From positions 27,058 through 91,057 of the forward strand of contig NZ_JHYS01000014.1 of the NCBI RefSeq assembly GCF_000688255.1: 64,000 nucleotides of DNA, in the 5' to 3' direction. This document shows, piece by piece, positions 53,635-63,594 of the stretch. A model generated the notes under the pieces. That model did not search any database. It was not told the DNA's origin and was given only the letters and a program-made list of their open reading frames with translations. Numbering within the stretch: position 1 is the first letter of the stretch; every line of letters starts with the position of its first letter. Source of the DNA: Simplicispira psychrophila DSM 11588. Its GTDB lineage: Bacteria > Pseudomonadota > Gammaproteobacteria > Burkholderiales > Burkholderiaceae_C. Made by a program: the position numbers and the translations under genes.

Positions 53635-54915
53635 ATGAATGCCCTCGACATCACCACCTACACCCACACCCTCGGTTTGCAAGCAAAAACGGCTGCAGCG
53701 CTTATGGCAAAAGCGCCAGCAGCTATTAAAAATAAAGCATTGAAGGCTTTGGCGCGGTTGCTGCGTGAGCACACCGCTGCGCTGCAAGTGGACAACTCGC
53801 GCGATTTAGCCAGCGCCCGCGCCGCTGGCTTGGCCGAGCCGCTGGTCGATCGGTTGAAACTCACGCCCGAGGTGCTGGAAACCTGCGCCCAGGGCTGCGA
53901 GCAATTGGCGGCGATGCCCGACATCATTGGCGAAGTGCTGGGTATGAAGCAGCAGCCCAGCGGCATCCGCGTCGGCCAGATGCGCGTGCCGATTGGCGTG
54001 TTCGGCATGATTTTTGAAAGCCGCCCCAACGTCACCATCGAAGCTGCCAGCCTGAGCATCAAGAGCGGTAACGCCTGCATCTTGCGTGGTGGCTCGGAGG
54101 CGATCGAGTCGAACAAGGCGCTGGCGCAACTGGTGCAACAGGCGCTGGCTGAAGCTGGCCTGCCCGAGGCTGCAGTGCAGCTGGTGCAGACCACCGACCG
54201 CGCTGTGGTCGATCAGTTGATCGCCATGCCGCAGTTTGTCGATGTGATCATTCCGCGCGGCGGCAAGGGCCTGATCGAGCGCATCAGCGCCGGGGCCAAG
54301 GTGCCGGTGATCAAGCACCTGGATGGCAATTGCCACACCTACGTCGATGACCCGTGCGACATCGCCATGGCGGTGGCGGTGGCCGACAACGCCAAGACCA
54401 GCAAATACAGCCCGTGCAACGCCAGCGAGAGCCTGTTGGTGGCAGAGGGCGTGGCCGCAGAATTTTTGCCGTTGATTGGCGCGGTGTTTGCCAAAAAAGG
54501 GGTGGAAATGCGCGTTTGTGAAGCCAGCCGTGCGCTACTAGCTCCAGTTTCAGGAGCGAAGCTGGTGGCGGCGACCGAGGAAGATTGGGCGCAGGAGTAT
54601 TTGGCGCCGATCATCAGCATCAAAGTGGTGGCGGGTGTCGATGAGGCCATTGCGCACATCAACCACTATTCCAGCCACCACACCGACGCCATCCTGACGC
54701 GCGACCATATGCACGGCCAGCGCTTTGTGCGCGAGGTCGATTCGGCCAGTGTGATGATCAACACCAGCACCCGTTTTGCCGATGGCTTTGAGTACGGCCT
54801 GGGCGCCGAAATTGGCATCAGCACCGACAAATTCCATGCCCGGGGCCCGGTCGGCATTGAGGGCCTGACCTCGCTGAAATGGCTGGTGCTGGGCGAAGGC
54901 GAGGTGCGTGTTTAA
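53635..54915 (+). CDS. proA: Gamma-glutamyl phosphate reductase
   Basis: A 426-residue ProA of proline synthesis. Motifs: [39 protein letters not shown], and [12 protein letters not shown] with the catalytic Cys. The N-terminal region [20 protein letters not shown] is encoded by a minus-oriented dispersed repeat (53690-53739) and APVSGAK by another repeat-like stretch (54531-54566). Confidence 0.95.
   Translation: MNALDITTYTHTLGLQAKTAAALMAKAPAAIKNKALKALARLLREHTAALQVDNSRDLASARAAGLAEPLVDRLKLTPEVLETCAQGCEQLAAMPDIIGEVLGMKQQPSGIRVGQMRVPIGVFGMIFESRPNVTIEAASLSIKSGNACILRGGSEAIESNKALAQLVQQALAEAGLPEAAVQLVQTTDRAVVDQLIAMPQFVDVIIPRGGKGLIERISAGAKVPVIKHLDGNCHTYVDDPCDIAMAVAVADNAKTSKYSPCNASESLLVAEGVAAEFLPLIGAVFAKKGVEMRVCEASRALLAPVSGAKLVAATEEDWAQEYLAPIISIKVVAGVDEAIAHINHYSSHHTDAILTRDHMHGQRFVREVDSASVMINTSTRFADGFEYGLGAEIGISTDKFHARGPVGIEGLTSLKWLVLGEGEVRV
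53690..53739 (-). repeat. Dispersed repeat inside proA (N-terminal)
   Basis: GCAGCGCTTATGGCAAAAGC followed by GCCAGCAGCTATTAAAAATA matches the minus-oriented repeat, in frame near the start of proA. Confidence 0.65.
54531..54566 (-). repeat. Possible partial dispersed repeat inside proA
   Basis: GTGCGCTACTAGCTCCAGTT followed by TCAGGAGCGAAGC resembles part of the repeat; short and degenerate. Confidence 0.35.
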
Positions 54916-54927
54916 GCGCACCGCAGC

Positions 54928-56418
54928 ATGAAAATCATCATCCTGGGCGCCGGCCGTGTCGGTCAAAGCGTGGCCGAAAGCCTGGTGTCCGAGCGCAACG
55001 ACATCACCGTCATCGACACCGATGCAGAGCGTCTGCGCGAACTGGAGGGCCAGTTGGATCTGCGCGGCGTCGTCGGCAATGGCATTGACCCGGCGGTGCT
55101 GGCCGAGGCCGGTGCCAAAGACACCGACCTGCTGATCGCCTGCGCTGCGCAGGACGAAACCAATCTGGTGTGCTGCAAGGTGGCGCAGTTGCTGTTTGGC
55201 ATTCCGGCGCGCATTGCGCGGGTGCGTTCGTCGGGCTTTGATGCCAGCGGGCCGCTGGCCGGGCCGGAGGGCTTTGCTGTCAGCATCATTTGCCCCGAGG
55301 CCTCGCTGACGCGCTACATCACCAAGCTGATCGACTATCCCGAAGCGATGCAGGTGCGTGAATTTGCCGGGGGCCGCGCCTGTCTGGTGGCGACGCGCGC
55401 GTGCCTTGGCGCGCCGATGGTCGGTCAAACCATTGCCCAGGTGCGCGAGGCTACGCCCGATGTCGCCATGCGCCTGGTGGCCATTTACCGCCGCTTTGCC
55501 GACGAGCCGGACCGCTTTGTGCCGTGCAGCGGCGGCACGCGCATTGAGCCGGGCGACGAAGTGTTTGTGCTGGCCGCGCGCGAGCACCTGCCGTTCGTGC
55601 TGGCGTCCCTGCACCGGCACGAGGGCCAGCCCCAGCGCCCGGTGCGTCGCATCATGATCGCTGGCGGCGGCGATGTCGGTCTGCGTCTGGCACACCAACT
55701 CGGGCGTGAGCCGGGGCGCTTTCATGTCAAGGTGGTTGAGAGCGACCCGGCGCGCTGCATTGTGCTGGCCTCGGCGCTGCCCTCCAACGTGCTGGTGCTG
55801 CAGGGCGATGCCACCGATGAACGCTTGCTGGAGAGCGAGAGCATCGAAGAGGTTGACTTGTTTTTGGCACTGACCGACGACGATGAAAACAACATCATGT
55901 CCAGCCTGCTGGCCAAGCGCATGGGCGCCAGCCGGGTGCTGGCGCTGATCCACCGGCGCAGCTACGCCGACCTGATGCACGGCACGCAGATTGACATTGC
56001 GCTCTCGCCGGCGCAGGCAATGCTGGGTGAGCTGCTGGCGCATGTGCGCCGCGGCGACGTGCAGGCGGTGCACAGCTTGCGCCGCGGTGTGGCTGAGGCG
56101 CTGGAGATCGTGGCGCGCGGTGACCGCAAAAGCTCGCGCGTGGTCGGGCGCAAGGTGAGCGATCTGCGCCTGCCCGAGAACGTGCACATGGGCCTGATCG
56201 TGCGCGGCCTGCCCGAAACCGGCGCCGCCGCTGTGGCCGCGACGTCCGATGCGTCCGCGCAGTTGCCACCGCTGCCGCCGCCGTCACCGCCCGAGGTCAT
56301 CATTCCGCACAGTTACACCGTGATCGAGAGCAATGACCACGTGGTGTTTTTCTTGCCCAACAAGCGCTTGGTCAGTGATGTAGAAAAGCTCTTTCGCGTC
56401 AGCGCGACGTTTTTTTAA
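54928..56418 (+). CDS. trkA: Trk potassium uptake regulatory subunit TrkA
   Basis: A 496-residue cytoplasmic ring protein with two RCK_N (Rossmann) domains (MKIIILGAGRVGQSVAESL; IMIAGGGDVGLRLAHQLGREPG) and RCK_C domains. It binds NAD and gates TrkH. The C-terminus is extended by a Pro-rich insertion (LPPLPPPSPPEV) in the second RCK_C. It follows proA by 12 bases and precedes trkH. Confidence 0.93.
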   Translation: MKIIILGAGRVGQSVAESLVSERNDITVIDTDAERLRELEGQLDLRGVVGNGIDPAVLAEAGAKDTDLLIACAAQDETNLVCCKVAQLLFGIPARIARVRSSGFDASGPLAGPEGFAVSIICPEASLTRYITKLIDYPEAMQVREFAGGRACLVATRACLGAPMVGQTIAQVREATPDVAMRLVAIYRRFADEPDRFVPCSGGTRIEPGDEVFVLAAREHLPFVLASLHRHEGQPQRPVRRIMIAGGGDVGLRLAHQLGREPGRFHVKVVESDPARCIVLASALPSNVLVLQGDATDERLLESESIEEVDLFLALTDDDENNIMSSLLAKRMGASRVLALIHRRSYADLMHGTQIDIALSPAQAMLGELLAHVRRGDVQAVHSLRRGVAEALEIVARGDRKSSRVVGRKVSDLRLPENVHMGLIVRGLPETGAAAVAATSDASAQLPPLPPPSPPEVIIPHSYTVIESNDHVVFFLPNKRLVSDVEKLFRVSATFF

Positions 56419-56454
56419 GCGGGCGCTGCGCTCTGCCTCTTTGGATTTTTTCCG

Positions 56455-57921
56455 ATGACCGATGTGTTTTCCGTTCTGCGCGTGCTGGGCATGTTGATCA
56501 TGCTGTTCGCTATGGCTATGGGGGTGCCGCTGGCGGTGTCTTGGTATACGCAAGATGGCGTTTGGCAGGTGTATCCCCTCTCGATGGGGATCACGCTGCT
56601 GATCGGATTGGGCTTGTTGCTGGCGATGCGCCGCTACAAGCGCGAGCTGCAGCCGCGCCACGGCGTGATGCTGGTGTCGTTGGTGTGGGCGCTGCTGCCG
56701 TTGTTTGCCGCTGTGCCGCTGATGCTGGCTTGCCAGCAGGTGGGTCGGCCGATGTCGTTCACTTATGCCTATTTCGAGGCCGTTTCCGGCCTGACCACCA
56801 CCGGCTCGACCGTGCTATCGAGTCTGGACACGCTGCCGGTGTCGGTGAATGTCTGGCGCACCTTTTTGCAGTGGATTGGCGGCATGGGGATTTTGGTTTT
56901 AGCAGTTGCTGTGTTGCCGCTGTTGGGTGTGGGCGGTTCGCAATTATTCAAGGCTGAAGCGGCTGGCCCAATCAAAGATACCAAGCTGACGCCGCGCATG
57001 ACTGAAACGGCCAAAGGGCTGTGGGGCGTGTATGCGCTGTTTTCTATTGTTTGCGCGCTGGCCTATTGGGTTGCCGGTATGGAGCCACTGGATGCGCTGA
57101 TGCATATGTTTTCTACCGTCAGCTTGGGTGGTTTATCGTCGCACGATGCCAGTTTTGGCTTCTTTCAGTCTCCGTTGCTGGAGGGGGTGGCGCTGTTTTT
57201 CATGCTGCTGGCCAGTTGCAACTTTGCACTGTATTTTGTTGCACTGCGCAAGGGCCACTGGGGCAGTTTTTGGCTCGATTCAGAAATGCGTGCCACCTTC
57301 GTCACGCTGGTTGGTGGTGGTTTGGTGGTGGCTCTGCTGCTATGGGGCAAGGGCGTGTATGGCCCGCTGGACGCACTGCGCCATGGCATGTTCCATGTGG
57401 TGTCGATAGCCAGTACTACCGGCTACGCCACAGTGGATTATCTGGCCTGGCCGGTGTTTGCGCCGGTTTTCATGCTGATGCTCTCGGGCGTGGCCACCAG
57501 CGCCGGTTCGACCGGCGGCGGCATCAAGATGATGCGCATGTTGGTGCTGGTCAAGCAGGCGCGGCGCGAGTTGACGCGCCTGGTGCACCCGAATGCCGTG
57601 CAGCCGGTGCGCCTGGGCGGCGCGGTGGTCGAGAGCCGCATGATTTTCTCGGTCATGGCCTTCATGCTGGTGTATGGCGGCACCATCATCGTGCTCAGCA
57701 TGGCGTTGCTGCTGACCGATCTGGATCCGCTGACGGCCTTCAGTGCCGTCATCGCCAGCGTCAACTGCACCGGGCCGGGCCTGGGCAGCATCGGTCCGGC
57801 CTCGAACTACACGGTGCTGACAGATTTTCAGATCTGGGTGTGCACGCTGGCCATGTTGCTGGGTCGGCTGGAGATATTGAGCTTCGTGGCATTGCTGACG
57901 CCAGCGTTCTGGCGCCGCTGA
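56455..57921 (+). CDS. trkH: Trk potassium transporter TrkH
   Basis: A 488-residue membrane protein of the TrkH/KtrB superfamily, with about ten membrane helices and selectivity-filter-like loops SGLTTTGSTVLS, LGGLSSHDASFG, ASTTGYATVDYL and SVNCTGPGLGSI. It imports K+ with TrkA. It lies downstream of trkA, likely an operon. Confidence 0.95.
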   Translation: MTDVFSVLRVLGMLIMLFAMAMGVPLAVSWYTQDGVWQVYPLSMGITLLIGLGLLLAMRRYKRELQPRHGVMLVSLVWALLPLFAAVPLMLACQQVGRPMSFTYAYFEAVSGLTTTGSTVLSSLDTLPVSVNVWRTFLQWIGGMGILVLAVAVLPLLGVGGSQLFKAEAAGPIKDTKLTPRMTETAKGLWGVYALFSIVCALAYWVAGMEPLDALMHMFSTVSLGGLSSHDASFGFFQSPLLEGVALFFMLLASCNFALYFVALRKGHWGSFWLDSEMRATFVTLVGGGLVVALLLWGKGVYGPLDALRHGMFHVVSIASTTGYATVDYLAWPVFAPVFMLMLSGVATSAGSTGGGIKMMRMLVLVKQARRELTRLVHPNAVQPVRLGGAVVESRMIFSVMAFMLVYGGTIIVLSMALLLTDLDPLTAFSAVIASVNCTGPGLGSIGPASNYTVLTDFQIWVCTLAMLLGRLEILSFVALLTPAFWRR

Positions 57922-57978
57922 GACCCTGGGGCAACTCCCTACAATGGCCGGCAAACGTTTTTACAAGGGCCCTTCCTT

Positions 57979-59274
57979 ATGGTTCCGCATCTCATTACCG
58001 CCCTCACCGGACCCATCAACGAACTAGAGCAGCGCGTCATCGATTCCATGCCTGCCACCGAGCGCTGGTTTCGGCTGGAGTGGATGGAGCACACGCCGCC
58101 GTTCTATACCTCGGTGGACATCCGCAATGCAGGCTTCAAGCTGGCGCCGGTCGATACCAATCTGTTTCCCGGGGGCTGGAACAACCTCACGCCCGAGATG
58201 CTGCCGCTGGCAGTGCAGGCGGCGATGGCAGCGATTGAAAAAATCTGCCCCGAAGCGCGCAACCTGCTGATCATTCCCGAGAACCACACGCGCAATAACG
58301 CCTATCTGAGCAACGTGGCGCAGCTGCAGCGCATTTTCAGCATGGGCGGGCTCAATGTGCGCGTCGGCTCGATCAGCCCGGACGTGAAAGAAACCACGGT
58401 GATCGAGCTGCCGACGGGCGAGCGCATCACCTTGGAACCGGTGCTGCGCAGCCGCCACCGCCTAGGGCTGAAGAACTTCGACCCATGCACCATCCTGCTC
58501 AACAACGACCTGTCGGCCGGTCCGCCGGGCATTCTGGAAGATCTGCACGAGCAATACCTGCTGCCGCCCCTGCAAGCGGGCTGGAGTGTGCGGCGCAAGA
58601 GCAACCACTTTCGCAGCTACGAAGAGGTGGCCAAGCGCTTTGGCAAGCTGCTGGGCATTGACCCTTGGTTGATCAACCCGCTGTTTGGCAAATGCGGCGG
58701 GCTGGACTTTGCCGCCCCAACGGGTCTGGACGCTTTGCAGACCAGTGTGGATACCGTACTGACCAAGGTGCGGCGCAAGTACAAGGAATACGGCATCAAC
58801 GAGAAACCGTTTGTCGTCATCAAGCCGGACAACGGCACCTATGGCATGGGCATCATGACGGTGCACGACGCCAAAGAGTTGCAGGGGCTGAGTCACAAGA
58901 CGCGCGCCAAAATGGCCACGATCAAGGACGGCCAGCCGGTGCATGAGGTCCTCGTGCAGGAAGGCGTGCTGACGCAGGAGCGCTTGGCCGGCGCTGTGGC
59001 CGAGCCGGTGGTCTACATGATGGACCGCTATGTGGTCGGTGGCTTTTACCGCAGCCATGCCGAGCGCGGCGTGGACGAAAACCTGAACGTGCCCGGTGCC
59101 CAGTTTGTGCCGCTGGCGTTTGACCACAGCATGCACATGCACCAGTTGGGTGCCCGCCCCAGCACCCCGGCGCCGAACCGTTTCTATATGTATGGCGTGG
59201 TGGCCCGTCTGGCCATGCTGGCTGCCAGCTATGAGCTGGAAGCCACGGATCCGAATGCCGAAGATTACAACTGA
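57979..59274 (+). CDS. gshA: Glutamate--cysteine ligase, proteobacterial ATP-grasp-like type
   Basis: A 431-residue GshA of the proteobacterial type (MVPHLITALTGPINELEQRV; RSRHRLGLKNFDPCTILLNNDLSAG; KPDNGTYGMGIMTVHD). It catalyses the first step of glutathione synthesis. It is unrelated in sequence to E. coli GshA. It lies between trkH and kup, with gshB further downstream. Confidence 0.9.
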   Translation: MVPHLITALTGPINELEQRVIDSMPATERWFRLEWMEHTPPFYTSVDIRNAGFKLAPVDTNLFPGGWNNLTPEMLPLAVQAAMAAIEKICPEARNLLIIPENHTRNNAYLSNVAQLQRIFSMGGLNVRVGSISPDVKETTVIELPTGERITLEPVLRSRHRLGLKNFDPCTILLNNDLSAGPPGILEDLHEQYLLPPLQAGWSVRRKSNHFRSYEEVAKRFGKLLGIDPWLINPLFGKCGGLDFAAPTGLDALQTSVDTVLTKVRRKYKEYGINEKPFVVIKPDNGTYGMGIMTVHDAKELQGLSHKTRAKMATIKDGQPVHEVLVQEGVLTQERLAGAVAEPVVYMMDRYVVGGFYRSHAERGVDENLNVPGAQFVPLAFDHSMHMHQLGARPSTPAPNRFYMYGVVARLAMLAASYELEATDPNAEDYN

Positions 59275-59422
59275 GGTGGCGATTTTGTCTGCGCGTCGCA
59301 CTCTCGCCACAGTCGCCAGCTGCCAGGGTGCGCTGTCAGGGTGTACCGGCAGGGGGCGGGGCACAATAGCGTTCCAAAAATAACGGAGCCCGGCCAGCGC
59401 CCCTTCAGGACGTCTAGCCGGT

Positions 59423-61297
59423 GTGTCAGTGGAAAACACCAAATCCCCTTTGTACGTGCTGATGCTGGGCGCCGTCGGCGTTGTCTATGGCGATATCGGC
59501 ACCAGCGTCCTGTATTCGGTCAAAGAGGTGTTTGGCTCCGGCCACGTGCCCTTCACTCCCGATAACGTGCACGGCATCCTGTCGATCTTCTTCTGGACGC
59601 TCACCGTCATCGTTTCGCTTAAATACGTCACCTTGGTGCTGCGCGCCGACAACCATGGCGAGGGGGGGCTGGTGGCGATGCTGGCGCTGGCCGCGCAAAC
59701 CGTGAAAGAACAGCCGCGCCTGCGCAAGTGGTTGCTGGTAGTGGGTATTTTTGGCACCTGCCTGTTTTATGGCGATGGCGTCATCACGCCGGCCATCACG
59801 GTGCTCGGGGCGGTGGAGGGGCTGGAGGTGATCTCGCCCAATTTCAAAAAATACGTGGTGCCGATCACCCTGGTCATCCTGCTGATGCTGTTCATGGTGC
59901 AAAAGCGCGGCAGTGCCAGCATTGGGCGCTACTTTGGCCCGGTGATGGTGGTGTGGTTTTTGGCCATCTCGGCCTTGGGCGTGTTCAATATCATCGACAA
60001 CCCGCGCATCCTGTGGGCCATCAATCCGTACTACGCGCTGCGCTTCATTTTTGAGCAGCCCGGCATCACCTTCATCATTTTGGGCGCGGTGGTGCTGTGC
60101 GTCACTGGGGCCGAGGCGCTGTATGCCGATATGGGCCACTTTGGTCGCCGCCCGATCCGCGTTACCTGGTTCAGCGTGGTCATGCCGGCCCTGACGCTGA
60201 ACTATTTTGGCCAAGGCGCCTTGCTGCTGAAGAACCCAGCGGCGGTTAAAAACCCGTTTTTCATGATGGCGCCCGACTGGGCGCTGGTGCCGATGGTGCT
60301 GTTGGCCACCCTGGCGGCGGTGATCGCCTCGCAGGCGCTGATTTCTGGCGCCTTCAGCGTCACCAAGCAGGTGATTCAACTGGGCTACCTGCCCCGTTTG
60401 CGCATCATGCATACCAGCGTGCAGGAGGCAGGCCAGATTTACCTGCCGTTCGTCAACTGGAGCCTGTTCGCCATGATCGTGCTGGCGGTAGTGATGTTCA
60501 AGTCCTCCAGCGCGCTGGCCTCGGCGTACGGCATTGCGGTGACTACCGACATGCTGATCACCACCGTACTCACCTTTTTTGTCATCCGCAACGCCTGGCG
60601 TCTGCCGCTGGCCCTGAGTCTGGCGGCCACGGCCTTTTTCTTTACCGTGGACTTTGCCTTCTGGGCCTCCAACCTGCTCAAACTGTTTGATGGCGGCTGG
60701 TTTCCGTTGGTTATCGCCAGCGGCATCTTCCTCCTGATGAAAACCTGGGAAGACGGACGCCGTCTGATGCGCGCCGCGCTGGCCAGCGACGCCCTGGCCC
60801 TGCCCGAGTTTCTGGAATCGGTGTTTCTCAGCCCGCCGCTGCGCGTCGCCGGCACGGCGGTGTTCCTGAGCAGCGAGTCCGGCACGGTGCCGAACGCGCT
60901 GCTGCACAACCTCAAGCACAACAAGGTGCTGCACGCGCAAAATTTGTTTGTCACCGTGCACAACCACGAGGTGCCCTGGGTGGCCCAGGACGAGCGCGTG
61001 CAAGTGCAGACCTTCGGGCACGATTGCTGGCAAGTCGATCTGCACTACGGCTTCATGGACGACCCGGACGTGCCGCGCGCGCTGGCCCTGCTGCGCGGAC
61101 GCGGCTGCGAGGTCGAGCCCATGACCACCAGCTACTTTCTCTCGCGCGATTCGGTCATCCCTACCGTGGGCACCGGCATGGCGCCCTGGCGCGAGAAGCT
61201 GTTTGCCCAGATGCACCACAACGCCAGCGGCGTGGCCGACTTCCTGAACCTGCCGAGCAATTCGGTGGTGGAACTGGGCTCCAAGGTGGAAATTTGA
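59423..61297 (+). CDS. kup: Kup potassium uptake protein
   Basis: A 624-residue KUP/HAK transporter with about twelve membrane helices. The start is GTG (59423); a second GTG lies two codons later. Conserved segments: [38 protein letters not shown] and [11 protein letters not shown] cytoplasmic C-terminal domain follows. It is the second K+ importer here besides TrkAH. Confidence 0.95.
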   Translation: MSVENTKSPLYVLMLGAVGVVYGDIGTSVLYSVKEVFGSGHVPFTPDNVHGILSIFFWTLTVIVSLKYVTLVLRADNHGEGGLVAMLALAAQTVKEQPRLRKWLLVVGIFGTCLFYGDGVITPAITVLGAVEGLEVISPNFKKYVVPITLVILLMLFMVQKRGSASIGRYFGPVMVVWFLAISALGVFNIIDNPRILWAINPYYALRFIFEQPGITFIILGAVVLCVTGAEALYADMGHFGRRPIRVTWFSVVMPALTLNYFGQGALLLKNPAAVKNPFFMMAPDWALVPMVLLATLAAVIASQALISGAFSVTKQVIQLGYLPRLRIMHTSVQEAGQIYLPFVNWSLFAMIVLAVVMFKSSSALASAYGIAVTTDMLITTVLTFFVIRNAWRLPLALSLAATAFFFTVDFAFWASNLLKLFDGGWFPLVIASGIFLLMKTWEDGRRLMRAALASDALALPEFLESVFLSPPLRVAGTAVFLSSESGTVPNALLHNLKHNKVLHAQNLFVTVHNHEVPWVAQDERVQVQTFGHDCWQVDLHYGFMDDPDVPRALALLRGRGCEVEPMTTSYFLSRDSVIPTVGTGMAPWREKLFAQMHHNASGVADFLNLPSNSVVELGSKVEI

Positions 61298-61301
61298 GTG
61301 T

Positions 61302-61356
61302 TTTTGGCCTCTAGCCCTTTTGCCGTAAGCGCTAATAGCTACTAAAATAATAGCAT
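61302..61356 (-). repeat. Dispersed palindromic repeat between kup and the benE gene
   Basis: TTTTGGCCTCTAGCCCTTTT followed by GCCGTAAGCGCTAATAGCTA and AAATAATAGCAT, a minus-oriented copy that begins 5 bases after the kup stop. Confidence 0.75.
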
Positions 61357-61384
61357 TATACAAAAAGATGCTACCGTCGCCTCT

Positions 61385-62575
61385 ATGCGATTTTTTCAAG
61401 ACCTGAGCCTTTCCGCCTTCACCGCCGGCTTCGTCGCGGTGCTGGTGGGCTTCACCAGTTCAGTGGCCATCGTCTTCCAGGCGGCCCAGGCCTTCCACGC
61501 CACGCCAGCACAAATCACCTCGTGGATGTGGGCACTGGGGCTGGGTATGGGCTTGTGCTCGCTGGTGCCTTCGCTGTTATTGCGCAAGCCGGTGATGGTG
61601 GCGTGGTCCACGCCGGGGGCCGCCGTGTTGGCTACGGCGGGTCTGGAAGGCGGCTTTGGCATGGCGGACGCCGTCGGCGCTTTCATGGTTTGCGCCGCGC
61701 TGACCACCCTGGTTGGCGTCACCGGCTGGTTTGAGCGTGTCATGAACCGTATCCCAACCGAAATCGCCGCCGCGTTGCTGGCCGGCGTGCTGGCGCGCTT
61801 TGGCCTGCAGGCCTTTGCTGCGGCGCAGACGGCATTGCCGTTGGTGCTGTGGATGCTGGGCAGTTACTTGCTGGCCCGGCGTCTGTGGCCGCGCTATGCC
61901 GTGGTGGAGACGCTGCTGGTCGGTATCGCTTATGCCGCTGTGTCCGGGCAAATGGCTTGGTCAGCCGTCACGTGGGAATTGGCCGTGCCGCAGTTCACGG
62001 CGCCGCAGTGGAGTTGGAGTGCGCTGGTCAGCCTGGCGCTGCCGCTGTTTGTCGTCACCATGGCCTCGCAAAATTTGCCCGGCGTGGCGGTGATCCGCGC
62101 CTCGGGCTACACCCTGCCCATCTCCAAAATCATCACCTTGACCGGTGTAGCCACGTTGCTGCTGGCGCCGTTCGGGGCGTTTGCACTCAATTTCAGCGCC
62201 ATCACCGCTGCCATTTGCATGGGGCCAGAGGCGCACGAAGACCGGGACAAGCGCTATACGGCGGCGGCGTCCTGCGGTGCGCTGTATATCGTCATCGGCA
62301 TCTTTGGTGCCGTCATCACTGGTCTGCTCACGGCGTTCCCGAAAGAGCTGGTCGTGGCGATTGCCGGGCTGGCGCTGCTGGGTGCCATTGGCAGTGGTCT
62401 GTCGGCAGCGCTGCGCGAGGAGCGACTCCGTGAAGCCGCGCTGATCACCTTTCTGGTCACGCTCAGTGGCGTGGTGATCGCCGGTGTGGGCTCCGCCTTT
62501 TGGGGTGTGGTGGCCGGCAGCGTAGCGCTGTTTGTGCAACAGTACGCGCGTCAGCCGGCACCGCGCCGGGCTTGA
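61385..62575 (+). CDS. benE: BenE-family benzoate/H+ symporter
   Basis: A 396-residue inner-membrane protein of the BenE family with about twelve helices (FVAVLVGFTSSVAIVFQAAQAF; MSWM-like TSWMWALGLGMGL; ASQNLPGVAVIRASGY; GPEAHEDRDKRYTAAASCGALY). The family transports benzoate-type aromatic acids, but no benzoate catabolic gene is near, so the substrate is uncertain. It sits between kup and gshB. Confidence 0.88.
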   Translation: MRFFQDLSLSAFTAGFVAVLVGFTSSVAIVFQAAQAFHATPAQITSWMWALGLGMGLCSLVPSLLLRKPVMVAWSTPGAAVLATAGLEGGFGMADAVGAFMVCAALTTLVGVTGWFERVMNRIPTEIAAALLAGVLARFGLQAFAAAQTALPLVLWMLGSYLLARRLWPRYAVVETLLVGIAYAAVSGQMAWSAVTWELAVPQFTAPQWSWSALVSLALPLFVVTMASQNLPGVAVIRASGYTLPISKIITLTGVATLLLAPFGAFALNFSAITAAICMGPEAHEDRDKRYTAAASCGALYIVIGIFGAVITGLLTAFPKELVVAIAGLALLGAIGSGLSAALREERLREAALITFLVTLSGVVIAGVGSAFWGVVAGSVALFVQQYARQPAPRRA

Positions 62576-62637
62576 GTACACCGGCTGTAATTAGTGCGCC
62601 CCTTTCTTCTGAACATTTTTGCCCTCTCGGACACCCC

Positions 62638-63594
62638 ATGAAACTGCTGTTTATCACCGATCCGCTGGAAAACTTCGCTATCTATAAGGACACCACCTTT
62701 GCCATGATGCGCGAGGCACAACAGCGCGGCCATACCATTGCCGTCTGCCAGCCTAAAGAGGTAATGTGGGTGAGCGGTAGCGTGGTCAAGGCGCAGGTGT
62801 GCGATATCGTGCTGACCGGCCAGCAGGACGCTTGGTTCAGCGTGCAGCAGCAGCGCAGTGCCGCACTGGCCGACTTTGACGCCATCCTGATGCGCAAGGA
62901 TCCGCCCTTTGACAGCGAATACTTCTACGCTACGCACCTGCTGGAGCAGGCTGAGCGTGAAGGGGCTAAGGTCTTCAACAAGCCAGGCGCCCTGCGCGAC
63001 CATCCGGAAAAGCTGGCCATCATGGAGTTTGCGCAGTTCATCGGCCCGACGCTGGTGACACGCAATGCCGACGATGTGCGCCGTTTTCATGAGGAGCACC
63101 ATGACATCATCCTCAAGCCGCTTGACGGCATGGGCGGCATGGGCATCTTTCGCGTCGGCCCGGACGGTATGAACCTGGGCAGCATCATCGAGACGCTGAA
63201 CCAAGGCGGTGCCCAAAGTCTGATGGTGCAAAAATTCTTGCCTGAGATCGTCGATGGCGATAAGCGCGTGCTGATCATTGGCGGCAAACCGGTGCCTTAT
63301 TCCCTGGCGCGTATTCCCCAAGGCAGCGAGGTGCGCGGTAACTTGGCAGCCGGTGGCAAAGGTGTGGCGCAACCGCTGAGCGCCCGAGACTATGAAATTG
63401 CCCATGCTCTGGGCCCGATCCTGCACAGCCGGGGCTTGCTGCTGGCGGGCGTGGATGTGATTGGTGACTATGTCACCGAGATCAACGTCACCAGCCCGAC
63501 CTGCTTTCAGGAAATCCAGCAGCAAGCGGGCTGCGACGTAGCGGCGTTGTTCATCGACGCCCTGGAAGAAGCCTGTTCTGCTAAAAAAGCTTGA
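62638..63594 (+). CDS. gshB: Glutathione synthetase
   Basis: A 318-residue ATP-grasp GshB that adds glycine to gamma-glutamylcysteine. Motifs: FITDPLENFAIYKDTTFAMM, RKDPPFDSEY, ILKPLDGMGGMGIFR and NVTSPTCFQEI. The start at 62638 (MKLLFITDP) is the family start. It completes the glutathione pathway begun by gshA 3.4 kb upstream. Confidence 0.96.
   Translation: MKLLFITDPLENFAIYKDTTFAMMREAQQRGHTIAVCQPKEVMWVSGSVVKAQVCDIVLTGQQDAWFSVQQQRSAALADFDAILMRKDPPFDSEYFYATHLLEQAEREGAKVFNKPGALRDHPEKLAIMEFAQFIGPTLVTRNADDVRRFHEEHHDIILKPLDGMGGMGIFRVGPDGMNLGSIIETLNQGGAQSLMVQKFLPEIVDGDKRVLIIGGKPVPYSLARIPQGSEVRGNLAAGGKGVAQPLSARDYEIAHALGPILHSRGLLLAGVDVIGDYVTEINVTSPTCFQEIQQQAGCDVAALFIDALEEACSAKKA

Noticed and set aside
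59426..61399. A 657-codon open frame on the minus strand opposite kup.
   Set aside because: Composition rich in His, Gln and Arg, with no recognisable domain, entirely antisense to kup; a shadow of codon bias.
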